Source of the DNA: Nocardioides sp. zg-DK7169
GTDB taxonomy: Bacteria; Actinomycetota; Actinomycetes; Propionibacteriales; Nocardioidaceae
Reading direction: 5' to 3'
Length of the DNA: 64,000 nucleotides
Assembly: GCF_013155365.1 (NCBI RefSeq)
Contig: NZ_JABJRA010000007.1
Span: forward strand, 186,001-250,000
Below the pieces are notes generated by a model, which was not told the DNA's origin, made no database searches, and was given only the letters and a program-made list of their open reading frames with translations. Positions 1 to 8,064 of this stretch are shown piece by piece. Each line of letters starts with the position of its first letter. The first letter of the stretch is position 1. The translations under genes and the position numbers were made by a program.

Positions 1-199
1 ACAGCAGCTGGGCGATCACCGCGTTGGCGACGTCGTCGGAGATCGGGGTGCCGAGGTAGATGATGCGGTCCTCGAACAGCTTGGCGTAGGGGTCGATGCG
101 GCGGACGCCGTACGACGTGCGCTCCTCCCACTGCGGGATGTAGTAGTTCATCGACGGGCTCAGCTCGGGGCTGTGGGTGCCCTGGGGGGTCTGCGACAT
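1..199 (-). CDS. clpP2: ATP-dependent Clp protease proteolytic subunit, second paralogue (5' part only)
   Basis: Only the first 66 codons lie in the window; the reading frame stays open to base 1. The ATG at 199 begins a protein starting MSQTPQGTHSPELSPSMNYY and continuing through the ClpP N-terminal segment (YGVRRIDPYAKLFEDRIIYL, then GTPISDDVANAVIAQLL). The catalytic Ser, His and Asp lie outside the window. It starts 4 bp after the stop of the upstream clpP on the same strand, so the two are almost certainly co-transcribed. In actinobacteria paired ClpP1 and ClpP2 form a mixed tetradecamer that degrades proteins fed by ClpX or ClpC in the cytoplasm. The name clpP2 rests on its position behind clpP1. 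Confidence 0.93.
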   Translation of the reverse strand, partial: MSQTPQGTHSPELSPSMNYYIPQWEERTSYGVRRIDPYAKLFEDRIIYLGTPISDDVANAVIAQLL

Positions 200-203
200 G
201 GTG

Positions 204-845
204 TCAGTCCTTCGTGTGGGCCGGGCGGCCGTCGTCGGCGGCTTCGCGGGCGCTCTTGACGACCTTGTCGACCAGGCCGTACTCCAGCGCCTCCTGGGCG
301 GTGAACCAGCGGTCGCGGTCGGCGTCCGCCTCGACCTGCTCGACGCTCTGGCCGGTGTGCTCGGAGATCAGCTCCAGCAGCACCTTCTTGATGTGCAGCG
401 ACTGCTGGGCCTGGATCTTGATGTCCGAGGCGGAGCCGCCCATGCCCGAGGAGGGCTGGTGCATCATGATCCGCGCGTGCGGCAGGGCGTAGCGCTTGCC
501 CTTGGTGCCGGCGCAGAGCAGGAACTGCCCCATCGAGGCGGCCAGGCCCATCCCGACGGTCGCCACGTCGTTGGGGATGTAGTTCATCGTGTCGTAGATG
601 GCCATGCCGGCGTCGACCGAGCCGCCGGGGCTGTTGATGTGCAGGAAGATGTCGGCCTCGGGGTCCTCCGCCGAGAGCAGCAGCAGCTGGGCGCAGATCG
701 CGTTCGCGTTCTGGTCGCGGACCTCGGAACCGAGGAACACGATGCGCTCGCGGAGCAGACGCTGGTAGATGTGGTCGTCGAGGACGTTGATGCCGCCGCC
801 ACCGCCCATCTGGTGGTCGTACGAGGGGCTCGAGTTCTGGGTCAC
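204..845 (-). CDS. clpP1: ATP-dependent Clp protease proteolytic subunit (first paralogue)
   Basis: A complete 213-residue ClpP serine peptidase, the usual family length. The catalytic triad is visible: Ser104 in GLAASMGQ, His129 in IMMHQPS and Asp178 in DADRDRW. The N-terminus has a glycine run (residues 14-18) that is probably a short propeptide or flexible part. The start is GTG at 845; a TAGGGT -10-like box ends 6 nt upstream and no good Shine-Dalgarno is seen, so the mRNA may be leaderless. clpP2 follows after 4 bp. A ClgR-like box lies 50-67 bp upstream, fitting known control of actinobacterial clpP operons. Together with tig it forms a protein-quality-control neighbourhood. Confidence 0.96.
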   Translation of the reverse strand: MTQNSSPSYDHQMGGGGGINVLDDHIYQRLLRERIVFLGSEVRDQNANAICAQLLLLSAEDPEADIFLHINSPGGSVDAGMAIYDTMNYIPNDVATVGMGLAASMGQFLLCAGTKGKRYALPHARIMMHQPSSGMGGSASDIKIQAQQSLHIKKVLLELISEHTGQSVEQVEADADRDRWFTAQEALEYGLVDKVVKSAREAADDGRPAHTKD

Positions 846-894
846 GCTGCGACCCTAGCCCGTGGGACAGACAGTTCCACGGACTATCCCCCGC

Positions 895-912
895 TGTTCG
901 CCGACAGCGGAT
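895..912 (-). promoter_or_regulatory. Candidate ClgR operator upstream of clpP1
   Basis: The sequence TGTTCGCCGACAGCGGAT fits the CGC-Y-N-A-N-R-GCG core reported for ClgR, the activator of clp genes in Corynebacterium and relatives. The left flank also fits but two of the three right-flank positions do not. It sits 50-67 bp before the clpP1 start, where an activator would bind. No clgR gene is in the window. Confidence 0.45.
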
Positions 913-986
913 TTCGCGCCGGCCCGAGGTGGGGGGCGAGGCGGGTCGTTCCCTGTCACGCGGCAGCCCCGGCCCGCCCCGGACGC

Positions 987-1023
987 GCCAGCGCCCTCCC
1001 GGTTGGACCGGGAGGGCGCTGGC
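987..1023 (-). terminator. Rho-independent-type terminator of tig
   Basis: A perfect 14-bp stem (GCCAGCGCCCTCCC paired with its complement) encloses the 9-nt loop GGTTGGACC. It lies 18 bp downstream of the tig stop codon and upstream of clpP1. There is no T-tract, as is common in high-GC actinobacteria. Confidence 0.75.
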
Positions 1024-1041
1024 GGGGTGGTACGGGGAGGC

Positions 1042-2454
1042 TCAGGCCTCGGCGGGCTTCTCGGCCTCGTCGGCGGAGTCGGCCTCGTCGGCGTCCGCTG
1101 CCTCGGCAGCCTCGTCGGCGGGCTCACCGATCGAGCCGTCGGGGCGCAGGTTCTTCATGTCCACCACGTTGCCGGAGGCGTCCTTGACCACGGCGGCCTC
1201 GACCAGGGTCGCGAGCGCCTTGCCACGCAGGATCTCCTGCACGAGGTCGGGGATGTGGTTGTGCTCCACCATGTGGTTGACGAACTCCTGCGGGTCCTGG
1301 CCGGACTGCTGGGCGCGTCGGATCATGTGCTGGGTGAGCTCGTTCTGATCGATCCCGAGCTCCTCCTTCTTCGCGATCTCGTCCAGGATGAACTGGGCGG
1401 CGACCGCGTCGCGGACCCGGCGCTCGAGGTCGGCCTCGAACTCGTCGATGGTCTGGCCCTCGTCCTCGAGGTACTTCTCCATCGTGATGCCGGCGTAGGC
1501 GAGCTGCTGCTCGATGTTCTGGCGGCGCGCGTTGAGCTCGTCGGTCACGATGCCCTCGGGCAGCGGGATCTCGACCTTCTCCAGCAGCGACTCGAGGACG
1601 GCGTCGCGGGCGGCGGCGGCCTGCTCGAGGCGCTTGCCGCGACCGAGGCGCTCGCGCACGTCGACGGTGAGCTCCTCGGCGGTGTCGAACTCCGAGGCGA
1701 GCTGGGCGAACTCGTCGTCGTACTCGGGGAGCTCCTGCTCCTGCACCTGGGAGACCTTGACCGCGACCTCGACGGACTGGCCGACCAGGTCACCGCCCAC
1801 GAGCTCGGAGGTGAAGACCTTCTCCTCGCCGGCCGCGAGGCCCACCAGGGCCTCGTCGAGGCCGTCGATCATGCCGCCGCGGCCGACCTGGTAGGACATG
1901 CCGCTGACCTCGGCGCCGTCGACGGTCTCGCCGTCCTTGGTCGCGACCAGGTCCAGCACCACGAAGTCGCCGTCGGCGGCGGGGCGCTCGACGTCGCGCA
2001 GGGTGGCGAAGCGCTCACGCAGCGCCTTGACCTGCTCCTCGACGTCCTCGTCGCTGACCTCGATGTCGTCGACCTCGGCCTCGAGGCCGAGGTAGGCCGG
2101 CAGCTCGATCTCGGGCTTGACGTCGACCTCGGCGGTGAACTCGAGGGTCTCGTTGTCCTCGAAGCGGGTGACCTCGATCTCCGGCTGCGCGAGCGGCTGG
2201 AGGGAGTTGGCCTCGAGCGCCTCCACGTACTTCTTCGGGAGCACCTCGTTGACGGCCTCGTCGAGCACCGCACCGCGGCCCACCTGACGGTCGATGACCA
2301 TCGGGGGCACCTTCCCGCGGCGGAAGCCGGGGACGTTGATCTGCTGGGCGATCCGCTTGTACGCCGCGTCGAGGCTCGGCTTGAGCTCCTCGAAGGGCAC
2401 CTCGACGGTCAGCTTGGCCCTGGTCGGGCTCAAGGTCTCGACGGCGCTCTTCAC
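1042..2454 (-). CDS. tig: Trigger factor, ribosome-bound chaperone and peptidyl-prolyl isomerase
   Basis: 470 residues, close to the usual trigger factor length in actinobacteria. The N-terminal ribosome-binding domain (about 1-115) carries the signature loop GFRRGKVP. A central FKBP-like PPIase domain follows (about 150-240) and then a helical C-terminal arm. The last 40 residues are a highly acidic Ala/Glu/Asp tail. The start chosen is GTG at 2454, because an AGGAG Shine-Dalgarno lies just upstream and the protein then begins with the conserved VKSAVETLSPTRAKL; a longer reading to 2502 would cover the leader. The protein meets nascent chains at the ribosome exit. tRNA-Pro lies upstream on the same strand and clpP1P2 downstream, the same order as in mycobacteria. 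Confidence 0.97.
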   Translation of the reverse strand: MKSAVETLSPTRAKLTVEVPFEELKPSLDAAYKRIAQQINVPGFRRGKVPPMVIDRQVGRGAVLDEAVNEVLPKKYVEALEANSLQPLAQPEIEVTRFEDNETLEFTAEVDVKPEIELPAYLGLEAEVDDIEVSDEDVEEQVKALRERFATLRDVERPAADGDFVVLDLVATKDGETVDGAEVSGMSYQVGRGGMIDGLDEALVGLAAGEEKVFTSELVGGDLVGQSVEVAVKVSQVQEQELPEYDDEFAQLASEFDTAEELTVDVRERLGRGKRLEQAAAARDAVLESLLEKVEIPLPEGIVTDELNARRQNIEQQLAYAGITMEKYLEDEGQTIDEFEADLERRVRDAVAAQFILDEIAKKEELGIDQNELTQHMIRRAQQSGQDPQEFVNHMVEHNHIPDLVQEILRGKALATLVEAAVVKDASGNVVDMKNLRPDGSIGEPADEAAEAADADEADSADEAEKPAEA

Positions 2455-2523
2455 AGGCTGTCTCCTGTCAATCTGGGTCGTGGCGGCCCGATGGGCCGCC
2501 ATGTGATGGTGGTGGTCAGTGCG

Positions 2524-2596
2524 TCGGGGCGACAGGACTCGAACCTGCGATCTCCTGCTCCCAAAGCAGGCGCGCTAGCCACTACGCTACGCCCCG
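2524..2596 (-). tRNA. tRNA-Pro (anticodon TGG)
   Basis: A 73-nt cloverleaf. The acceptor stem pairs CGGGGCG with CGCCCCG, the anticodon loop reads TTTGGGA (anticodon TGG), the T-loop is GGTTCGAGTCC and the discriminator is A. The 3' CCA is not encoded. Confidence 0.95.
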
Positions 2597-2644
2597 CACA
2601 AGTCGCCGTCCGGGGCCGTCAGGACGGTCCGGATGACTCCCTGG

Positions 2645-2715
2645 AGCGGATGACGGGAATCGAACCCGCGTAGCCAGTTTGGAAGACTGGGGCTCTACCA
2701 TTGAGCTACATCCGC
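2645..2715 (-). tRNA. tRNA-Gly (anticodon TCC)
   Basis: A 71-nt cloverleaf with acceptor GCGGATG pairing with CATCCGC. The anticodon arm CAGTC-TTCCAAA-CTG gives anticodon TCC, the T-loop is GGTTCGATTCC and the discriminator is T. The 3' CCA is not encoded. It lies 48 bp upstream of tRNA-Pro on the same strand. Confidence 0.95.
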
Positions 2716-2827
2716 GCTGGTCGTGACGCGCGTGAGCGCACCGAGACCGGAAGTCATGGTGCCACACCGCGGGGCCCGCTCCCCAAACGGCCCCGCCGCA
2801 GCCCGTCCGCTCGGCCGCCCGCCGGCC

Positions 2828-3925
2828 TCAGTCGCGGTGCAGGACGAGCATCGCGCGGTCGTCCGAGCGTGAGCCGAGGGTGTCGACGAGCCGGTCGGCC
2901 GCGCCGGTGAAGTCGTCGGCGAGCAGCCGCTCGGCCTCCCCCAGCAGCCGGTCGATGCCCAGCTCGATGTCGCGCTGCGGCTCCTCCACCATGCCGTCGG
3001 TGTAGAGCAGCACCGCGTCGCCGTGGTCGAGCACGCCGCCCACCCCCACGAACTCCGCGTCCGGGATCAGCCCGAGCACGGGGCCGGAGCTCTCCAGGAT
3101 GCTCCAGCGCCCGGAGCCGGAGACGCGGTGCAGCGCCGGCGGGTGCCCGGCGCTGCGGACCTCGTAGGCGCCCGAGCGCAGGTCCACGGTGAGGTGGACG
3201 GCCGTCGCGAAGCCCTCGCCCCACCCCTGGCGCAGCAGGTAGTCGTTGGCACAGGGCAGGAACTGCTCGGGCGGCAGCGCCCCGAGCAGGCCGCCGAACG
3301 CGCCGGACAGCATCAGCGCCCGGGTGCCGGCCTGCTCGCCCTTGCCGGAGACGTCGACGACGACCATCTCGATGCGGTGCGGCTCGGGCATGGTGGCCAC
3401 CAAGAAGTCGCCGGCGAACGGCGTACCGCCGGCCGAGCGCAGTGCCGACTCGATGCGCCACCCCGGCGGCAGGGTCGGGACGCCGCCCTGGTTGATGATC
3501 CGGTCGCGCAGGTCGACCAGCATCGCCTCGCCCATCGCCCCGGCCACGCCGAGCCGGGAGCGGCGGAACGACGACAGCAGCACGATGAAGGCCATCAGGA
3601 ACTGGATGCCGACCGAGGCCGCGCCGCGGGAGTCGATCTCGGGCTGCATCGTCAGCGCGATCAGCAGCATCACCAGCACCCAGATCACGAACCAGTGCAG
3701 CTGGCGCGGGCCGAGCACCAGGCTGCCCACGAGCAGCGGCACCATGAACGCCGACATCGGCACGCCGCTCGGCGAGATCGCGACCGCGAGCGGCAGCAGC
3801 GCGGTCACGAGCGCGAGCGCGCCGACGAGGCGGTACTCGCGCAGCAGGCCGCGGCGCCACGAGGTCTGCACGCGCTTGACCAGCGTGAGGCGCGGGCGGC
3901 CGGCAGCGGGGAGCGACGCGTCCAT
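2828..3925 (-). CDS. Membrane-anchored PP2C/SpoIIE-type serine phosphatase
   Basis: 365 residues. The N-terminal third has four hydrophobic segments (about residues 34-52, 57-72, 75-92 and 101-116) that should form a membrane anchor. The cytoplasmic C-terminal half is a SpoIIE/RsbU-like PP2C phosphatase domain with metal-site motifs GGTPFAGDFLVA, VVVDVSGKGEQAG, SAGHPPALH and the terminal LLYTDGMVEE...SDDRAML. Proteins of this type dephosphorylate anti-anti-sigma factors in partner-switching pathways, so a role in stress sigma control is likely by family. No anti-sigma kinase lies nearby. The start ATG at 3925 follows an AAGGAC ribosome-binding site. The upstream gene nei is on the same strand with a 29-bp gap. 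Confidence 0.85.
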   Translation of the reverse strand: MDASLPAAGRPRLTLVKRVQTSWRRGLLREYRLVGALALVTALLPLAVAISPSGVPMSAFMVPLLVGSLVLGPRQLHWFVIWVLVMLLIALTMQPEIDSRGAASVGIQFLMAFIVLLSSFRRSRLGVAGAMGEAMLVDLRDRIINQGGVPTLPPGWRIESALRSAGGTPFAGDFLVATMPEPHRIEMVVVDVSGKGEQAGTRALMLSGAFGGLLGALPPEQFLPCANDYLLRQGWGEGFATAVHLTVDLRSGAYEVRSAGHPPALHRVSGSGRWSILESSGPVLGLIPDAEFVGVGGVLDHGDAVLLYTDGMVEEPQRDIELGIDRLLGEAERLLADDFTGAADRLVDTLGSRSDDRAMLVLHRD

Positions 3926-3954
3926 GGGGTGGGGGTCCTTCGTCGGGGTGAAGG

Positions 3955-4809
3955 TCACTGTACGGCTCGCGAGCGGAAGCGGGGCTGGCATCGCGGGCAC
4001 CAGAACAGGTTGCGTCCCTGGAGCACCTCGGTGCGGATCGTCGCCCCGCACACCAGGCACGGCTGGCCCTGGCGACGGTAGACGTAGACCTCCCCGCCAT
4101 GGTCGTCGCGGCGCGGCGCGCGGCCCATCGCCTCGGGCGTGTGCTCCGGCCGCACGGTGTCGATGCGTCCGGTGCGGACCCCCTCCGTCATCAGCTCGAC
4201 CAGGTCGTCCCAGATCGCGCGGAACTGGCCCTGGCGCAGGGTGTTGCCGGGACGCATCGGGTCGATGCGGTGCCGGAACAGCACCTCCGCGCGGTAGACG
4301 TTGCCGACGCCTGCGAGCACGGACTGGTCCATCAGCAGGCCCCCGATCGGGGCCCGGCTGCGCCGGATCCGCTCCCAGGCGCGACCGGGGTCGGCGTCGG
4401 GGCGCAGCGGGTCCGGGCCCGACCTCGCGAGGATCGCGTCGCGCTGCTCGGCGGTGAGCAGCTCGCAGGCGGTCGCGCCGCGCAGGTCGGCGTACGCCGT
4501 GGCGTCGGCGCGCACCAGCCGCAGCCGGACCTGGCCGACCGGGGCGGGGACCTCCTCGGTGGCGGGGTCGAGGCCGTCGTGGACGTCGAAGCGGCCGTAG
4601 AGACCGAGGTGGACGTGCACGTAGCGCTCGGCGCCGAAGTCGACGAACAGGTGCTTGCCCCAGGCCTCGGCGTCCTCCAGCACGCTGCCGTCGAGCAGGG
4701 CGGCGGCCTCGGCGAAGCGGCCCTGCGGGCTGCCGACGCGGACGACGGAGCCGCCGAAGACCCGGCGCAGCTGACCGGCGAGGCGGTGCAGGGTGTGTCC
4801 CTCGGGCAA
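3955..4809 (-). CDS. nei: Fpg/Nei-family DNA glycosylase-AP lyase
   Basis: 284 residues, normal for Fpg/Nei enzymes. The start is TTG at 4809, preceded by AAAGGAG; this places the catalytic proline right after the initiator in (M)PEGHTLHRLAG, as base-excision chemistry requires (Pro2 nucleophile, Glu3). A helix-two-turn-helix region near residues 150-170 (VLAGVGNVYRAEVLF) and a C-terminal zinc finger with two CxxC pairs (CLVC...CPRC) follow. The enzyme excises oxidised bases from DNA. The PEGHTLH start resembles mycobacterial Nei1, which also lies beside rpiB. Divergently, 60 bp away, a sulfotransferase-like gene begins. Confidence 0.92.
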   Translation of the reverse strand: MPEGHTLHRLAGQLRRVFGGSVVRVGSPQGRFAEAAALLDGSVLEDAEAWGKHLFVDFGAERYVHVHLGLYGRFDVHDGLDPATEEVPAPVGQVRLRLVRADATAYADLRGATACELLTAEQRDAILARSGPDPLRPDADPGRAWERIRRSRAPIGGLLMDQSVLAGVGNVYRAEVLFRHRIDPMRPGNTLRQGQFRAIWDDLVELMTEGVRTGRIDTVRPEHTPEAMGRAPRRDDHGGEVYVYRRQGQPCLVCGATIRTEVLQGRNLFWCPRCQPRFRSRAVQ

Positions 4810-4856
4810 TCGAGCTCCTTTGACGGGGCAACCTCGGTCGGGTGCCGAGCCCACAC

Positions 4857-4862
4857 TAGAAT
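4857..4862 (+). promoter_or_regulatory. -10 box for leaderless transcript at 4870
   Basis: TAGAAT is followed by exactly 7 nt and the ATG at 4870, with no Shine-Dalgarno. This spacing puts the transcription start on the start codon. Confidence 0.55.
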
Positions 4863-4869
4863 CCGCCGC

Positions 4870-6024
4870 ATGGTGGAGCCGGTGCGGGATCTCTTCGTCC
4901 ACGTCGGGCTGCCGAAGACCGGCACGACCTACCTCCAGGAGACCCTCTTCGGGTCGACCGACGCGCTCGCGCGCCACGGCCTGGACATGGTCCCCCGCAG
5001 CCGCCGCGACAACTACTGGCTGATGCTCGCGCTGCGCGACCAGGTCGACCCGCAGCGGGACCCGGCCGCGATCGTGAGCGCCGTCGAGGACTTCGAGCGC
5101 GAGCTCGCCGCCTCGACCCTGCCGCGCGCGCTCGTCACCGACGAGCGGCTCGCGCCGATGAGCGTCGAGCAGGTGCAACGCTTCGTCGACGCCGCGGGCC
5201 CCTCGCGGCTGCACCTGGTGATCACGCTGCGCTCGTTCTCGCGGATCGTGCCCTCGGCGTGGCAGCAGCGGGTCAAGTCCGGCATCACCCAGGACCTCGA
5301 TGCCTTCATCGACGCCCTGCGGGCGCGCCGCGGCGCCCCCGCCACGGTCTTCTGGGCGGGCCGGGACCTGCCCGACCTGCTCGAGCGCTGGTCGGCCCAC
5401 GTGCCTCCCGAGCGGGTCCACGTCGTACCCATGCCGGCGAGCCGCACGGCGACCCCGACGCTGCTGGAGCGCTTCTGCGCGGTCATCGACGTCCCGGCCA
5501 AGGAGCTGACCGAGCCGGACGAGCCGGTGAACGCCGCCATCGGGCGCGCCCAGACCGACCTGCTGCGCCTGGTCAACGAGGTCGCGCCGCCCGAGCAGCG
5601 CCGCCGCGGGGGCCACGGGGCCCGCTCGCCCTGGCACGTCCGGCTGTCCTGGCTCGGCCTGCACCACCTCGGCTCCCAGGACGGCGACTCGTTGAAGATG
5701 CCCGCCCAGTGGCGCGAGTGGTGCGAGGAGGTCGCCGCGGCCGACATCGGCTTCCTGAGCACCAGCGGCGTCCAGGTGCACGGCGACCTGGAGGACCTGC
5801 GTCCTCGCGACTCCGACTTCTCCGACGCCCCGGCGCCGAGCAGCGAGGAGCTGCTCCGGGTGGCGACCCAGGCGCTGTCCGACATCGTCGCCGAGCGCGC
5901 CATCGAGCGGCTGCCCCCGGCAGCCGCGGCCCGGGCCGCGGCCGCGCAGCAGCCGGCGGTCCCCGCACCGGTCCTCCAGGGGCTCCGGGTCCTGCGGGGC
6001 GTGCGCCGGCGGCTGCGCCGCTGA
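4870..6024 (+). CDS. Sulfotransferase-like P-loop protein
   Basis: 384 residues. The N-terminus carries VHVGLPKTGTTYLQETLF (residues 10-27), a typical 5'-phosphosulfate-binding loop of PAPS-dependent sulfotransferases. A later stretch LHLVITLRSFSRIVPSAWQQ matches the 3'-phosphate-binding R...S region of the same superfamily. The C-terminal about 50 residues are Ala/Pro-rich and end in a very basic tail (VRRRLRR). The acceptor cannot be told from sequence; a sulfated lipid or glycan is a family-based guess. The ATG at 4870 follows a leaderless -10 box. The gene sits between nei and rpiB, which are nearly adjacent in mycobacteria, so it looks like a lineage-specific insertion. Confidence 0.75.
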   Translation: MVEPVRDLFVHVGLPKTGTTYLQETLFGSTDALARHGLDMVPRSRRDNYWLMLALRDQVDPQRDPAAIVSAVEDFERELAASTLPRALVTDERLAPMSVEQVQRFVDAAGPSRLHLVITLRSFSRIVPSAWQQRVKSGITQDLDAFIDALRARRGAPATVFWAGRDLPDLLERWSAHVPPERVHVVPMPASRTATPTLLERFCAVIDVPAKELTEPDEPVNAAIGRAQTDLLRLVNEVAPPEQRRRGGHGARSPWHVRLSWLGLHHLGSQDGDSLKMPAQWREWCEEVAAADIGFLSTSGVQVHGDLEDLRPRDSDFSDAPAPSSEELLRVATQALSDIVAERAIERLPPAAAARAAAAQQPAVPAPVLQGLRVLRGVRRRLRR

Positions 6025-6033
6025 GCGGGTCGC

Positions 6034-6549
6034 TCAGGCCTGCGGGTCGACCGGCGGGTTGATGGCCGACTCCGGCAGCGGCGGGAGCTCGCGGGTCTGC
6101 TCGTAGGAGCCGAGCTGGCCGATGCGGCGCACATGGCGCTCGTCGCCGGTGAAGGGCGTGGCGAGGAAGGTGCTCACGAAGGTGGTCATCTCCTCGAGGG
6201 TGTGCATGCGCCCACCGACCGACACCACGTTCGCGTCGTTGTGCTCGCGGGCGAGCACGGCGGTCTCCTCGGACCACACCAGCGCGGCGCGGATGCCGAG
6301 CACCTTGTTGGCGGCCATCTGCTCGCCGTTGCCGGAGCCGCCGATGACGACGCCGAGGCTGTCGAGGCCCTCGGCGCGCTCCGCCGCCACCGCCTCGGCG
6401 GCGCGCAGGCAGAAGACGGGGTAGTCGTCGAGGGCGTCGTAGACGAAGGGGCCGTGGTCGACCGGCTCGTAGCCGTTGTCGACCAACCAGTTCATCAGGT
6501 GGTCCTTGAGGTCGAGGCCGGCATGGTCGGAGCCGAGGTGCACGCGCAT
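6034..6549 (-). CDS. rpiB: Ribose-5-phosphate isomerase B
   Basis: 171 residues. MRVHLGSDHAGLDLK at the N-terminus and GVVIGGSGNGEQMAANKV (residues 67-84) are RpiB signatures. Glu76 stands where M. tuberculosis RpiB has its catalytic Glu75, while the catalytic Cys of E. coli RpiB is absent, so this is the actinobacterial Glu-type enzyme. It interconverts ribose 5-phosphate and ribulose 5-phosphate in the pentose phosphate pathway. The start ATG at 6549 gives the conserved N-terminus; the box AAGAAT lies 7 nt upstream (6557-6562), suggesting a leaderless mRNA. An esterase gene ends 17 bp upstream on the same strand. Confidence 0.95.
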   Translation of the reverse strand: MRVHLGSDHAGLDLKDHLMNWLVDNGYEPVDHGPFVYDALDDYPVFCLRAAEAVAAERAEGLDSLGVVIGGSGNGEQMAANKVLGIRAALVWSEETAVLAREHNDANVVSVGGRMHTLEEMTTFVSTFLATPFTGDERHVRRIGQLGSYEQTRELPPLPESAINPPVDPQA

Positions 6550-6566
6550 GGCGCCGATTCTTCCAG

Positions 6567-7454
6567 TCACCCGTGCAGGCGCAGGAACCCGGCCACCTGC
6601 ACGGTCAGCGGCTCTGCGGCGGGGAACACATCGGGGAAGCGCCAGAACCCGTGCACCTGGCCCAGGTAGCGGGTCGCGACGACCTCCACACCCTCGCCCG
6701 CGAGGCGGCGGGCGAGCTCCTCGCCCTCGTCGCGCAGCGGGTCGTGCTCCGCGGTCACCACCAGGGTCGGCGGCAGCGTGGCGAGCCGGTCCGAGCGCAG
6801 CGGGGCGAGGTCGGGGTCTCGCAGGTCGGCCGGCGACGCGGCGTACTGCTCCCAGTACCAGGCGGCCTCGGCGGGGTCGAAGCCGTCGGCGGCGGTGCGG
6901 TAGGACTCCCCGGCCTGGTCGGGGTCGAGGAAGGGGTAGACCAGCGCGAGCGCCGCGAGCCGCCCCGGGTTGCGCAGCGCTGCGACCAGGGCGAGGTTGG
7001 CGCCCGCGCTGTCGCCGTGGGCGTACGTCGGGCCGCGGCCGAGGTCGGCTCCCCCGCCGTCGGGGCCGAGCCAGGCCATGACGGTGTCGACGTCGTCGGG
7101 CGCGGCCGGGAACCGGTGCTCGGGCGGGCGCCGGTAGTCCACGCTCAGCACCGCCAGCCCGGTGCGGTTGGCCAGCCGGCGCGCCGCGGCGTCGTGGACC
7201 TCGACGTCGTGGAAGACGAAGCCGCCGCCGTGCAGGTGCACCACCAGGCCGGGGTCGGCGCCCTCGGGAACGTACAGGCGGCAGGGCACGCCGTCGGCGT
7301 CGAGGTCGCGCACCTCGGCGACCTCCTCGCGCGGCTCGGCGAGCGCGGCCTCGCGGGCCTCCCGGCGCGCGGCCTCGATGTCGTAGCCCGGGGTGTGGAC
7401 CGGCGTCTCCTCGGCGGCCGCCGCGACGGCGCGCACCGACTCGGGGAACAGCAC
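6567..7454 (-). CDS. Alpha/beta hydrolase of the HSL (hormone-sensitive lipase) family
   Basis: 295 residues with the oxyanion motif HGGG (residues 75-78), nucleophile Ser149 in GDSAG, Asp238 in EHDPLRD and His268 in GQVHGFW, a complete triad of the HSL/acetyl-hydrolase family. There is no signal peptide, so it should be a cytoplasmic carboxylesterase; its substrate is unknown. The start is GTG at 7454, 4 bp beyond the stop of the upstream LURP-one gene, so translation is probably coupled. Confidence 0.88.
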   Translation of the reverse strand: MLFPESVRAVAAAAEETPVHTPGYDIEAARREAREAALAEPREEVAEVRDLDADGVPCRLYVPEGADPGLVVHLHGGGFVFHDVEVHDAAARRLANRTGLAVLSVDYRRPPEHRFPAAPDDVDTVMAWLGPDGGGADLGRGPTYAHGDSAGANLALVAALRNPGRLAALALVYPFLDPDQAGESYRTAADGFDPAEAAWYWEQYAASPADLRDPDLAPLRSDRLATLPPTLVVTAEHDPLRDEGEELARRLAGEGVEVVATRYLGQVHGFWRFPDVFPAAEPLTVQVAGFLRLHG

Positions 7455-7458
7455 GGGA

Positions 7459-8028
7459 TCAGCGCTGCATCAGCGCGTCGAGGCCGACCGCGACCGCCGC
7501 GGCCACCCGGAAGTCCACCTCGGGGTGGGGCACGTGCACGGTGTAGCGGTCCCGGATGGAGCCCTGGCGCTCGACGCTCATGATCGGCCGCCCCGCGGCG
7601 TCGACGAAGTCGAAGTGGATCGGCAGGAACGGGATGTCGGCGAAGCGCCGGATCAGCGCGATCGCCTGGCTGCGCTCCTGGCCGGTGCCGGCGTACCCCG
7701 GGCCCTCGAGGGCGAACGTCGAGCGCAGCAGGCTGGCGCCGAACTCCTTCTTGAAGAACCCCAGCGGCTGGCCGCCCTCGTCGAGCACGTCGTAGCCGGC
7801 GTTGAGGTCGATCTTCTTGCGCGCCTTGAAGCTGAAGACCGGGCGGGACTTCGACTCATCCGAGTAGAAGGTGACCTGCTCCTTGAAGGCCATCCGCTTC
7901 TGCTGGGCCAGTCCCATCAGCTGCCCCTCGGAGCCGTCCGGATTCGCGGCGACGAGGCGGTAGACGTTGGTCGTCATCGCGAACTTCTGGTGGACGTAGA
8001 AGAGGGGCAGGTGCATCGCAGCAGGCAT
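7459..8028 (-). CDS. LURP-one-related (tubby/scramblase-fold) protein
   Basis: 189 residues. The pattern of short beta-strands with LPLFYVHQKF near the start, then FYSDESKSRPVFSFKARKK, GFFKKEFGASLLRSTF and the closing strand/helix VDFRVAAAVAVGLDALM matches the LURP-one-related family, which shares the tubby/phospholipid-scramblase fold. Members are thought to bind membranes or lipids; the bacterial function is not known. There is no signal peptide. TAGGCT lies 7 nt upstream of the ATG at 8028 (8036-8041), supporting that start. The gene is followed by the esterase after 4 bp. Confidence 0.65.
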   Translation of the reverse strand: MPAAMHLPLFYVHQKFAMTTNVYRLVAANPDGSEGQLMGLAQQKRMAFKEQVTFYSDESKSRPVFSFKARKKIDLNAGYDVLDEGGQPLGFFKKEFGASLLRSTFALEGPGYAGTGQERSQAIALIRRFADIPFLPIHFDFVDAAGRPIMSVERQGSIRDRYTVHVPHPEVDFRVAAAVAVGLDALMQR

Positions 8029-8064
8029 GGCGCGCAGCCTAGCGGCGCCGGATGCCGTTCCTGG

